Of a stretch of 64,000 bases of DNA, positions 47,128 through 57,076 are shown in pieces (position 1 is the first letter of the stretch; every line of letters starts with the position of its first letter). Origin of the DNA: Actinomycetota bacterium (GTDB lineage Bacteria; Actinomycetota; Thermoleophilia; Solirubrobacterales; 70-9). The notes beneath the pieces were generated by a model that was not told the origin of the DNA, did not search any database, and saw only the letters and a program-made list of their open reading frames with translations. Both the position numbers and the translations under genes were made by a program. The DNA lies in assembly GCA_018268695.1 (NCBI GenBank), contig JAFDWD010000006.1, positions 1-64,000 on the forward strand, read 5' to 3'.

Positions 47128-48356
47128 TCAGGCCTGGACTTGAAGAACACGCTTTTGATAACGGCTACGGCAACAAGGGCAGAGGTTGTTGGGCTGAGAG
47201 TACCTCTCGAAGCTGTTGATACAGCTTACGTGGAACATGTGGCTGCAGGATAGCAGGTATACCGGCCGAGGGAAAAGCCCAGCCAAACAAATTGAACAGG
47301 TGTGGTCTGTCCGCTTCATTGCGGTGTCCCTTGTGGCGAGCCACTGCTTCTCTTCGTCTTCCTTCTTCACGGTTTCCTCGGGATGGTTGGCGATATGCGC
47401 CTTTCGAAGGTAGTCGTTGAGCTCTTCGGTGTTGTTTCTAGATTAGAGCATCCTTACATCTTGCGACGCTGATACTCCACCAGGTCTTCAAAGAGCTGTT
47501 CGTTGTTTTCCTTGAATTACTTTTCGATGTTTGCCATCAGCTTATTGTAGGCTTGTTGGTTTGCTTTGGTGCGTTCGTGAAGCTTGCTCGACAGTCGCCA
47601 CATTTTATACGCAAGCAGTCGACGACCGAAAAGCTTAGAAGTTGCCTTGTATCCTTCCTTAATAAGCCTCTCGTAGAGTTGCTTTCGACATCTGGAGCCT
47701 CTGATGTTCGACTGAATGCGAATGATGCACTTCATCGTGAAGAGTCGTATTCCTTCGTCGATCACTTTCTTTTCATAGTCCTTCCTTCTGCAGATTGGGC
47801 AGGCTGCTGTCTTGTTGTGTCTTTCGAAAGACTGTAAGCAGTTCATATGGAAAACATGGCTGCAAGACAGGATAGTCTGAGGAGTCAACCGAAAGTCTTC
47901 CAGGCATATGCTACAGACGTTTTCAGAATCCTTTCGTTTCTTGCTCATTTCCTAGATCTTCTCCCATTCAGCTGCTGAGAGCGGGGGAGGAGGCGCTGAA
48001 ATAATACCCAGCCTTTCTGCTAGAGTCAGCTTTTGCTTGTACTGATGAAATTTCACTTCCTCGCTTGCCAGTTCCTTGAGCTTCTTGACTTACTCTGCCT
48101 CATAGGGTAGGATGCTACTGGTCTTTGCTTCTGGTTTTTTAATTGGTGGCAGACTCAGTTCAGGACTGGGCTTGCTTCGGCTCACAACAGTCGTGATCGA
48201 TGATGAATTTGCTGTCTTGATGGCAGGGCGAAATACTGACTTTTCAAACGGCAGAGGATCGATTCTGTAGTTGCCCTTCCGCATGAGGTGGTCCTGCAGA
48301 GCAGCTGAATTTATAGCTGACTCGTGCTTGCCTTTGGAGTTGCCTTTTCTATTCAT
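47128..48356 (-). CDS. RNF32: double RING-H2 / IQ protein, RNF32-like
   Basis: 402 residues with one 20-nt intron (47438-47457). Two RING-H2 fingers: CSICLEDF with LSCSHVFHMNCL and CPICRR; then CSICLAGL with LSCSHMFHVSCI and CPCCRS. An IQ-like helix lies between (MKCIIRIQSNIRGSRCRK). The linker before the first RING (KLTLAERLGIISAPPPLS, AAEWEKI) matches the same place in vertebrate RNF32. Animal RNF32 is expressed in ciliated and spermatogenic cells, so a ubiquitin-ligase role tied to cilia is plausible but inferred. Head-to-head with the CCCH/CHY gene across 25 nt; ATG 48356 (MNRKGNSKGKHESAINSA). Confidence 0.88.
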
Positions 48357-48381
48357 AATTAAAGACATCGCAGAAGCGACT
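48357..48381. promoter_or_regulatory. 25-nt bidirectional start region
   Basis: The whole space between the RNF32-like ATG and the CCCH/CHY ATG, AATTAAAGACATCGCAGAAG and five more bases. It is the shortest divergent interval in the window. Promoter elements must overlap coding sequence or be minimal. Confidence 0.4.
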
Positions 48382-50403
48382 ATGGAGAAAGCCGGCATCT
48401 GCAGGTATTTTCAGAAGGGCAACTGCAAGCTTAAGGGCAACTGTCCTTACTTGCACAAGAAAGAGCAGAGGGCGCCCTGCAAGTTCTTCGCTTAGGGCTA
48501 TTGTAAGTTCGGCAACAACTGCAATTTTTACCATGCTCCTAAGAGGGCAGAAAAGGAGCCTTTTGACTTAGACGAGAGGGAAGTGAGGAAGCCGAGGGAA
48601 GAGAAGCGAGAAGTGCCAAAAGAGGTAGTGCAATAAGAAAAGCAAGAGGTAGAGAGCGACGTCAATAGGATGTAAAAGATTAATACAATAAATGCTCTGC
48701 TGGGAGTGACAAAGGTGCAGAAGGACGTCAAGAAGTAAAGTTAGCCAACAGAAGTGAAAGCAGACAAACAGAAAGCAGAAGAGCCCATCGTCAATTACGC
48801 CCGAAAGATTCTAGTTAGCTTCGTGGACCTATCCAAAACCCCCGAAGGGAAGGAGAACACCGAAAGGATCAACAGAGAGATCTACCAAAAGCCGTATATG
48901 GAGTATCTCAAGGAACTCACTGATCCTTTACTCAAGTAGCAAGCACCAATCATGCGCAGATATCAGTACTCCTTCAAGGTGCTATCAGAGGACGCGAATA
49001 TGTTTTCGCTGAAATTGTCGCCCATTGTGGACAACAAAGAGATGAAGCTTAACTTCGATATACCCGAGCGCTGCCTGGAACTCACAGGCAACCTCCATCC
49101 AAAGAACTTGGAGATAGTCAACAAATCAATTCCTGAGTATTTCCGACAAGAGCTTAACTGGCAATTTCAAGCACTTTTGAAGACACGCTCGGTCTACGAT
49201 ACTCTGAAGTACCTTGAGAACTACTTCGAGAAGGTGTGCGAGCAAGTCGACTTTATTCTGGAGAATAAACGTTTCAACGAGAAAGACCTTCAGTTCTAGT
49301 TTGATGGAGGATGCGAGGATATGGATAGTGAAGAAGAAAAAGAGGTCGAAAGACCTAGGCCTGTAATCAAGAAGCCACCAGTTGCGCAAGAGGTTCCTAA
49401 ACCAACAGCAGCCGAGGACAGCGGAGACGTCCAGTTTCAAAAGTACCGCGATGAAGTGGTGAAACGAGAATAGTCTAAAGAGGAATAAAAAAACGGGATT
49501 GCCAATGAACCAAAAGAGCAGGAGATTGTCCCTGAGATCGAACTGACCAGCGTATTAAGCGTGCAAACCCTCGAAACCAACTGTGAATCGTTGCTGGCTG
49601 AAGAACTGTTGGTGCATCTGCAATGCTTTTGCTCAGCAATGATTACTTACATCGTCAAGGCTAAACGCCGACGCTCGCTTATACTGATGTCGCGCATCAA
49701 ATGCAGCAAGTGCAAAGAAATTATCACAATCTACATCAAGCGGCACATCATGCTCCGCAACAGTAACGGTCGCGTAGCAGAAATGGGCTGCATCAACGCT
49801 AAAATCGAAGACGTGGGAGCCGTGCTGTGGAAGGTCAATTGCATCTGTGAGAACGTAATTATCAATGACCAGCTCAGCCTCAGCGGCGTTAAGAAAATCG
49901 TGAAGTGTTTCGACTGCTTCCGTGAGTACTTCGTGCAATACTATGGCATCTTTGTGGATCGGCCCGAGTTGCTGCAACAAGAACGTCAGAGACCCAAAAT
50001 GGAGAAGCAGAAGGAGACTGGAGGAACGAGGTTCAAGTTGGATACGGAGCTGCCAAGCAAAGGCACCTGCTAGCACTACAAGTTCAGTTTCAGATGGCTA
50101 AGGTTTGCTTGTTGTGGCCGGGCTTTCCCCTGTGACCGTTGCCACGAAGCCAACACAGAAAAGCACGACTACGATAGGGCAGATGTTATGATCTGCGGCA
50201 TGTGCAGTTAGTAATACTTGGGATGATGCAGCGAACAACCCTACGACAGTGTGTGTCGCAGATGCAAGAAGGAGCTCGTTAAGGGGACAGAAAAGTCAGG
50301 GCATTGGGAAGGTGGCAAAGGCTGTAGGGACCAGAAGCTGCTATCGCGCAACGACCCCAAGAAGTACACCGGACAGAACAAGACTGTACCCAACAAAAAG
50401 TGA
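48382..50403 (+). CDS. CCCH / CHY zinc-finger protein
   Basis: 666 residues. Two CCCH fingers open the protein (CRYFQKGNCKLKGNCPYLH; CKFFAQGYCKFGNNCNFYH), as in RNA-binding proteins. A central domain (RYQYSFKVLSEDANMFSL; LNFDIPERCLELTGNLHP) looks like an RWD/UBC-like fold. The C-terminus is a CHY zinc finger (GTCQHYKFSFRWLRFACC; FPCDRCHEANTEKHDYD; CGMCSYEQPYDSVCRRCK). A 21-nt intron (50211-50231) removes an in-frame TGA inside the CHY finger and restores CSYEQPY. CHY fingers occur in RCHY1-type ubiquitin ligases, but no RING follows here; the protein ends about 40 residues later. Possible link between RNA binding and ubiquitin; inference only. Confidence 0.83.
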
Positions 50404-50444
50404 TTCTTAGGCACTCAAATGTGGTTCTGCTTATAAAGAGCTTA

Positions 50445-52009
50445 TCAATTGGCGTCGGCCGAGAAGTCAATCGCTGTGGGCTGCACGTTAACGACGCCCT
50501 TGTCCAATGTCTTCTTCTGGATAGTTGATGCCTTCAGATCGTCCTCGTCCTTCTCTTCCTTTTTGTTGCGTACCAACTCCTTCTGCTTGATCATCGACTT
50601 CGTTGTCTTGCTCAGTTCTTCGCGACTTTCGCGAAGACCGATAATGTACTTGAAGTTGGGAGTGAGCTCACCGTTGAATGTAATGACTGCTCGCTCCAGC
50701 TCTGGAAGCAGACCCTGCTATGCCAGCGGCTTGCTCTTGTCGCTATGGCAAATGTTTGGAATCCACTTCTTGAGGATACTCGAGAAGTACATAGCTGAGT
50801 AACAAATCGCGTACTTGCGTCGTAGCTGAGCTCGCTGGGGAGGTAGTCCAGCGCTAGGTACATGATGCGATTCTTTTTATACTCGAAGTAGTAGCTTTCC
50901 TCCTCTGTGTCAGCATCGTAGAAGAAGAACGGTCGATCAGGACTCGTGAACTTCTTGAGGCATTCAATCGAACCGTCAGCGTCGCACGTAACATCGCAGA
51001 TACCAAACAGCCTCAATCGGTTGGAGTTAGCCAGCTTCTTAAGGTGCTTGTTTTTGATGTAGCGGGGGTACTTGGTGTCCCAGAAGATGCAGTGGAAGAG
51101 GCAGCTGATGTAGGGCAGGTACTTCTTGCTGAATACGTTCTTGTACTCCGACGGGTTCTTGTAGTAGTGATCCTTGTCGAAAGTGCGGCTCTCGTCACGA
51201 GGTACAGTCACGTCTTCCGTGTTGATCGTGGTGAGGTAGATAGTGGTGGCGTGGGCGGGGTCTTTGGGATTAGCTACGAGCTTTTCCATCACATCTGGGT
51301 GAATGGTTTTGGTTTTGAAGTTGCCCAGTACTTTGAGTACACCTTGAGCAGTACGTCCGCGCCCAGTGATGCCGAAGATCAACGGTCGGAGGGATTCGTC
51401 AATCTGCTTATTGATAAGCCTCTCCGAAACGATCTTGATGCTGGCGTAGGCATCCTCCAGCTCGAAATACTTGTAGCTGTAGTTGATGTTGAGGAACGGC
51501 GTGGAGTAGCCCGCCAGCAGCAGGTAGTGGCCGAAACCAGCCAAAAAATCAATAGCGCCGGCGATTCCAGCGAATACACCGAAGGCAATCAGTCGGTTGC
51601 CCTTCTCATCGGCTATTTTTTCGTAGTCGATCAGTCGCACCTTCCTTTCGAGCAGCTGGTCGAGCATCGGCATGTTGTGCGGTTGAGCCTAACGTAAGCA
51701 CAATGCTACCTTAATAACGTGCGAGAAGAACATGTAGGTATGGTCGGGCAGCAACTTTTCGCCGGGCACCTCCTTCACTCCGAGGATCAGGTCGCAGGCC
51801 GACAAGTCCTCGGAAGCCTTGGCACCAGCCTGCTCGTATTCGTTGTTAGAGAAGATGCGAAGCGGCGAAGGCTGGAATACAAATTTGATTTCGGGGTGCT
51901 TCTCGCTGATTTCCTTGACCTCTTTCGGTGCAAGGACCGCCCGGCGCTCCCAAACGCTCTTGTCTTCCCTGCGAATGCCCACAATAAATGTCTTTTGTGC
52001 GGGTTCCAT
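50445..52009 (-). CDS. lysine-ketoglutarate reductase-type protein (LKR domain)
   Basis: 507 residues, introns 51689-51709 (21 nt) and 50795-50814 (20 nt). The N-terminus IVGIRREDKSVWERRAVL, PSPLRIFSNNEYEQAGA, MFFSHVIKAQPHNMPMLD and VRLIDYEKIADEKGNR match the LKR half of alpha-aminoadipic semialdehyde synthase, which condenses lysine and 2-oxoglutarate to saccharopine. A Rossmann-like GITGRGRTAQGVLKVLG and a C-terminal LKR region (PRYIKNKHLKKLANSNRL; CDVTCDADGSIECL) follow. The saccharopine dehydrogenase half is not attached; the chain ends in a charged tail to TGA. Normal location would be mitochondrial, but no presequence is evident. Free-standing LKR could be paired with a separate SDH gene. 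Confidence 0.85.
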
Positions 52010-52121
52010 AAAGTACGTGAATAAATTTTGTTTGGTATATATTTGGCTAAGTGTGATTGCTCGTTTGACACACCGCTTCGAAGGAAGACCCAGCCTCACC
52101 GCTATTCTTGACCAAATATCA

Positions 52122-53505
52122 TCAGACTTAGGCTCGCTTCGATACGAGGGTAATGCCCTTTCCCGGAAACTAAGGTTGAACGCGGTGGTGGTTCTGCACT
52201 ATCAGCTTATTGTGAATGTTAGGGCGATGCTGCAGGTTAATGCACTTCGGCTCAGACTGCAGAACCTTCCGCATAATCGGCTGGGTGGTGTTGGGCTTCT
52301 CGACAGGACCGAACTTGACTTCTTCGTGGTGGAATTCGGACGAGCGTTCTTCATCGTCGAGCATCTTCCGCAGGCTAGTAACGCTGACCTTCCCCGGTTT
52401 GTTGGATACGCTGCTCGGAATATGGGAGTACAAACTGCTGATACTTTCAGCATCGTCGTTGTTGGAGAGATCCAGCAGCTTGCCCGTTGACTTGACGCTC
52501 TTGCAGCTTATCAAGGAGCCACTCGTGAAGATATTGTGCAGTTTGCGCTTCATCTATTGGCAGCTCTGCTGAGTCTTCCTCATGTCGATGCCTCGCCGAA
52601 GAAAGGCAACGCACTTATTGACGAGCGTGTCCGGACGGTTTTAGTGGTGCTGCTCCTTGATGTACTCAAGTTGCTTGTAGGCGGGGTAGCCGTTGAAGAG
52701 CTTCTCGGTGTGCTCACAACTGACCATCTTATCATTCTTGGAAGTGATGAACATGCCCGGTGTCGTAATCCTTCCTACATACGCCTTGAGTTTGAGTTCA
52801 CTCAGGCTCCAACCGCACTTCTCCTGGATCCTCCCATCGATCATGGGCACCAGCGGCGAAAATGCAAACTGCGGTAGCCCCGTTTTTTCGCTAGCGAGTT
52901 ATTTTATCAGCCGCTTCAAACTCCGGAACGGACTGTCGTATATACAGCACCTCACTAGCTCTCTGTGTTGGCTCTTGCTGACGAACAACAACGCCGTGAC
53001 TGCTCCCATGCTCCGACCCCACAGGCAGATGTCTTTGGCCTTCCTTTGGTGCAGGAGATATTCAACGATGTGCTCCAAGTCTTCACTTTCCCGCACTCCC
53101 AACGAAACGTAGTCGCCGTCGGACACTCCCGACCCCGTGCAGTCGAAAACCACGACGTTTAGTTCGGTTTAGAGGAGAGCCTTCAGATAGGTGATTCCTG
53201 CATGCACTATAGTGACTACCTTCCAGTCGGCAGCCGTTGTTGGCGTGTAGGTAGATCACATAGGGACGCTGTCCCGACTGTGCTGGCTGCTGAATTTAAA
53301 AGATGCTGAAGTGCAATCTCTTACCGTGCCTATTCAAAAGCGTGTCGTCGAATCGTTCGATGTTGAGCGGACGCCCACTCACCACGGAGTGAATGCTGAA
53401 CTCCTTGGGACCTGTATGAGCACTCCCACTACCGAGTCGGTTGATGCGATACTGCTAGCGCATGGGCCGCAGAATGTATTCGACTATCTGGTCAATGAAG
53501 TTCAT
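52122..53505 (-). CDS. alpha/beta hydrolase, ABHD17/ABHD13-like
   Basis: 453 residues, one 22-nt intron (53198-53219) joining NGCRLEG to ITYLKALLQTELN. Nucleophile elbow CLWGRSMGAVTAL (GxSxG), oxyanion region YVIYLHANNG, acid in ITSKNDKMV, and His in YIKEQHH, so a full Ser-Asp-His triad. Substrate class resembles the ABHD17/ABHD13 serine hydrolases, some of which depalmitoylate proteins. A 150-residue Ser/Asn-rich C-terminal extension (CKSVKSTGKLLDLSNND; KCINLQHRPNIHNKLIVQ) is unusual. TAA/TAG read as Gln inside the body join pieces. ATG 53505 (MNFIDQIVEYILRPMRQ) follows TTATTATCGG. Confidence 0.82.
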
Positions 53506-53532
53506 AACCGATAATAATGAGGAGGACTTCCT

Positions 53533-54525
53533 TCATATATTATTATACGACGCATTCATCAGAGCAAATGACTCTCGCATCGCTTGCGCGTAGTACATAG
53601 AGTACTGCAACATGGGGTTGACCTGCGGGTAGGGGAAAGGAGACGTAGGCAGGCCACCCATCATCATCTGCATCATCATACTATTCCATAAGTACTGCTT
53701 CATTAGCAGTACGTCTGCGGGAGACGAGAGAGGTGGCTGCGAGTACTGCGTCAGTTGGAAGTATTCTGGACGCTCCTCTACGGGCTGCCTCTGCTGTTCG
53801 ACCCGCTCCTGAGGGTAGATGAAGGCAGACTGGGTTTTTCTGCGTTTCGCCGGCGGTCGCTCAACGATAGCGTCGTCGTCGCCCTCCAAATCAATGACCT
53901 CGGGCTTCTTGATGGTAGCTTTTGAAACGTCGGTGGGGGCATCGCTGAGCGTCGATTTGAGAGGACAATTGTTGAATTCTTCGGCTGCTTCCAAAATGTA
54001 GCCGTTGAATTTGTTCCTGCGGATGCACTGCTTGTGGCTATTCTCCCGGATGTGCTGCGTCATTAGAATTGTTACCTTTATGTAGTCTTCGTAGTCGCAC
54101 TTGCAGACTCCGCAAAACCGGTACTTCCTGCTGGGTTTTGGCAGCCACTAAATCAGCCAGACATTACCATCGAAAATCCGGAGTAGAGGGCCTCCTTAAC
54201 CTTAATCTCGTGTTCTTCGTGGATGCGATCGTCCTGCTCCGTGTACTGGGCCTAAGTTCGGACTCCGGCGTACCTTATCAATGGGAAGCAGAAAGGCACG
54301 CGTGTAGTGCTTTTAATCGAAATTGAAGACGGGTAACACCGACTCGTGGACTTGCAACGCCCTAAGATCGGTCGACTGTTACTTGTTGAGTTTGGGACAG
54401 AACTTGGCTTGAATCTCGCGGCTGAAGTGCAGATTCTTCTGCCGAGGCGCCAGTTGAAAAAGGTGGTTGGTGCACTTGCTTATACAACGAACGTGACCGC
54501 ATTTCTACGCGTTCTGCTCTTTCAT
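53533..54525 (-). CDS. DBF4-type zinc-finger protein
   Basis: 309 residues, three introns: 54252-54273 (22 nt), 54148-54167 (20), 54055-54075 (21). Splicing yields KPSRKYRFCGVCKCDYED and YIKHIRENSHKQC, a C-x2-C-x12-H-x5-H finger as in DBF4, the regulatory subunit of the CDC7 kinase that fires replication origins. Upstream is a conserved-looking SVLPVFNFDQKHYTRAF. A possible nuclear signal (PPAKRRKTQ) and a Met/Gln-rich tail (LWNSMMMQMMMGGLPTS) follow. The 21-nt intron carries no TGA, so without splicing the finger would gain seven residues (VTILMTQ). DBF4 identity is probable but not certain; U1-like C2H2 proteins are alternatives. Confidence 0.68.
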
Positions 54526-54633
54526 TGATTTATTATAATGAACGGGACTGCCATAGCTAATAAACCCGGCATGGGAAACTGAGAGGCCCCTGGCATCCGA
54601 ATCAATTATCCTTCTTATGTAAATTTATTTCCA

Positions 54634-56142
54634 TCATTTTTTGAGGATTATCGTTTTTGTTTCCAAGTAGGTGTTCAGACCGTCCTCTCCGAGCTCTCGG
54701 CCGACGCCAGAGTCCTTGTACCCGCCGAAGGGCGTTGTCGTGTCTTGCCAGTCGTAACAGTTCACGTAGACGGTGCCGGCCTTGAGCTGAGTCATCACTC
54801 TCATGGCACGCTCCACACTTTCAGTCACGATGCCTGCTCCCAGTCCGTATTGGCTTGAGTTAGCGCGAGTAATGGCTTCCTCCTCCGATTTGAACTTGAG
54901 GATGCACATCACCGGACCGAAGATTTCTTCCCGGGCAATGGTCATGTTATCCTTGACGTCGATGAAGATAGTTGGCTCAATAAAGAAGCCTTTTTCGCCG
55001 ACTCGCTTTCCACCAGTGACGATAACAGCGCCCTCTTCCTGTCCTTTTTTAATGTAGCCCATCACCCTGTCAAACTGTTCCTTCGACACTTGCGGGCCCT
55101 GATTGGTCTCCTTGTTCAAAGGATCTCCCACCTTAATGCCTTTAGCGACTGCGATCGCTCTCTTAACGAATTCATCGTAGATGGCTTCATGCACGAAGGT
55201 TCGGCTGCCCGCAATGCAGCTTTGACCGGCGTTGTTGAAGATGCTTGTGGCCTGAGGAACAGCGAGGTCCAGCTTGGCGTCTTCGAAGATGATGTTGGCT
55301 GATTTACCTCCCAGTTCGAGAGTGATACGCTTCAAATTCTTTTGGTGGGAGTCCTTCATGATCTTGTAACCCACCTCCGTGGAGCCAGTGAAGGCGATCT
55401 TGTCGACATTTGGGTGGTGAGTCAGGAAGGCTCCGGTTTTGCCGTCGCCAGAAATGATGTTAATGACTCCTTTGGGAAATCCAGCATCATTAATTAATTT
55501 TCCCAGTTTCAAGGCAGTGAGCGGGGTCTGCTCGGCTGGCTTTATGACGATTGTGCAGCCAGTCGCCAATGCAGGTGCCATCTTCCAAGCTTGCATCAAT
55601 AACGGGTAGTTCCAGGGAATGATTTGTCCCACGACTCCAACAGGCTCCTTCTTGGTCATGCCGAAGTAAGGTCCAGCCATTTCAAAGGTCGAACCCTTAA
55701 TCTTGTCACACCATCCGCCGTAATACCTGTAGCACTTTACAGTAAAGGGAAGGTCTTCAGTTTTGGCATTGACCAAGGGTTTCCCGTTGTTGAGGGTCTC
55801 AATGAGCGCGAGCTCTTCGATGTTCTGTTCAATCAGATCTCCGAACTTCTTGATTATTTGACCCCGGTCAAAAGCGTCCATTTTTGACCATTCGCCAGAA
55901 TCGAAAGCTCGGCGAGCGGCTTCGACAGCGCAGTTGACATCCTCCTGGCCGGCTTCTTCCACTTCCGCAATAACCTCCTCAGTGGCGGGGTTGTACACTC
56001 GGAATTTCTTTCCGGTTTTGGCGTGCACATACTCTCCGTCAATGAAAAGCCGAGTCTCATACTTGGGTGTTGCCTGCATTTCAGCTTTGTAAATATTATA
56101 GCCCGCGAAAGATCTGAAGCACTTAAGCACCAGTCGTTTCAT
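54634..56142 (-). CDS. mitochondrial aldehyde dehydrogenase (ALDH1/2 class)
   Basis: 502 residues, one exon, and the only long gene here that contains no TAA/TAG at all. Presequence MKRLVLKCFRSFAG. The catalytic Glu lies in ITLELGGKSANIIF and the catalytic Cys in FNNAGQSCIAGSRTF. NAD-binding IIPWNYPLLMQAWKM and FTGSTEVGYKIM, and the C-terminal TTPFGGYKDSGVGRELGE, are all present. It oxidises aldehydes to acids with NAD in the mitochondrial matrix. It closely matches the animal ALDH1/ALDH2 class in length and motifs. Gap to the DBF4-like gene is 108 nt. Confidence 0.93.
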   Translation of the reverse strand: MKRLVLKCFRSFAGYNIYKAEMQATPKYETRLFIDGEYVHAKTGKKFRVYNPATEEVIAEVEEAGQEDVNCAVEAARRAFDSGEWSKMDAFDRGQIIKKFGDLIEQNIEELALIETLNNGKPLVNAKTEDLPFTVKCYRYYGGWCDKIKGSTFEMAGPYFGMTKKEPVGVVGQIIPWNYPLLMQAWKMAPALATGCTIVIKPAEQTPLTALKLGKLINDAGFPKGVINIISGDGKTGAFLTHHPNVDKIAFTGSTEVGYKIMKDSHQKNLKRITLELGGKSANIIFEDAKLDLAVPQATSIFNNAGQSCIAGSRTFVHEAIYDEFVKRAIAVAKGIKVGDPLNKETNQGPQVSKEQFDRVMGYIKKGQEEGAVIVTGGKRVGEKGFFIEPTIFIDVKDNMTIAREEIFGPVMCILKFKSEEEAITRANSSQYGLGAGIVTESVERAMRVMTQLKAGTVYVNCYDWQDTTTPFGGYKDSGVGRELGEDGLNTYLETKTIILKK

Positions 56143-56176
56143 GCTGCTTTTCTTCAAATAGCAATAACACAAACAA

Positions 56177-56941
56177 TCAAGCACGTTTTTTACGGACTGG
56201 CAGCACCGGTTCCTCCGCAACTCCAGCCGCAGCTGCGTTTTTGCGTTCCTGTCGACGTTCCTCTCTGTCCTTTTCGGTCCGCTTGTAGTACTTGTAGCAG
56301 GTGCAGCACGAAACCATCGCCAGGGTGAGGATCGCCATCAGGATCATTTTGGTCATGCGGGTTGCAGGGAACAGTCCAAAAAAGTATTTGTTCTTGTTCA
56401 GCGACTCCTCAAAGTACTCCTTGATGTTCTTACTCTTGAGTTCCTTCAAATCCCGGGTGTAGTTCTAAGTAACCAGCAAAACTACCTGTAGCACAGTTGC
56501 GATATGCTCATCAAAGGCTGACGACTCGCCTGCCTTCTCTTCTTCAGTGAAGTCTCCAACAATCTCCTGAAAGGTCTTCGCCTGTGTGAGATTTTTGCCG
56601 ATCAAGAAGGTCACTCTGTTTACTGCCTCCTTTAGGGTTATCTTCTGCATGCACCTCTTGACCATCGCAATGCCTGCGCGTGTAATCTCAGTAGGTTCTG
56701 ATTCTTTGGTTTCGGTCTGAGGAACGCTTCCGTTTCCTTCGTCAATTACGACTGTCTCTGCGGGGTTCTTAGTGGAGAGGTATTCGTCGACGATCAGCCA
56801 GCACCCGGCCAGCATTTGCATCCTGATCACGTTCTTATCCTTCTTAAATGTCTCGAGGTCTTCGGTGTACTCGGGCGTTTCTAGTGGCGCCTTGGCTAAC
56901 GCAGCCAATACCACGACTAGCGCTATTAACAATCCTTTCAT
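56177..56941 (-). CDS. single-pass membrane protein, unknown
   Basis: 254 residues. Signal peptide MKGLLIALVVVLAALAKA; a helical luminal part (FQEIVGDFTEEEKAGESS; LKSKNIKEYFEESLNKNK); one membrane helix (MILMAILTLAMVSCCTCY); and a short basic cytosolic tail (DREERRQERKNAAAAG) ending PVRKKRA, a dibasic-rich tail that might act in ER retrieval. A TAG at 56465 is read as Gln and joins two apparent ORFs. It lies 34 nt upstream of the ALDH start on the same strand. Confidence 0.74.
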
Positions 56942-57039
56942 TTCCAATTATTGTATCGCTCACCCAAAAAGTTGAGATCAGCAATGCTCTCAAGCAAGTG
57001 ATATTTCAACTCTTCAAGCAATCAATTGGCCGTGCTCGC

Positions 57040-57076
57040 TTTATTTATTAAATTATAAGTTGGACCTCACCAAAGG
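57040..57076 (+). promoter_or_regulatory. start-proximal AT-rich tract of the Pol I gene
   Basis: TTTATTTATTAAATTATAAG lies about 20-40 nt before ATG 57077. It is one of the AT tracts that sit just before most start codons here in otherwise GC-balanced DNA. Confidence 0.35.

Noticed and set aside
51044..51697. 217-residue plus-strand ORF
   Set aside because: Antisense of the LKR gene, whose family match and splice sites are clear.
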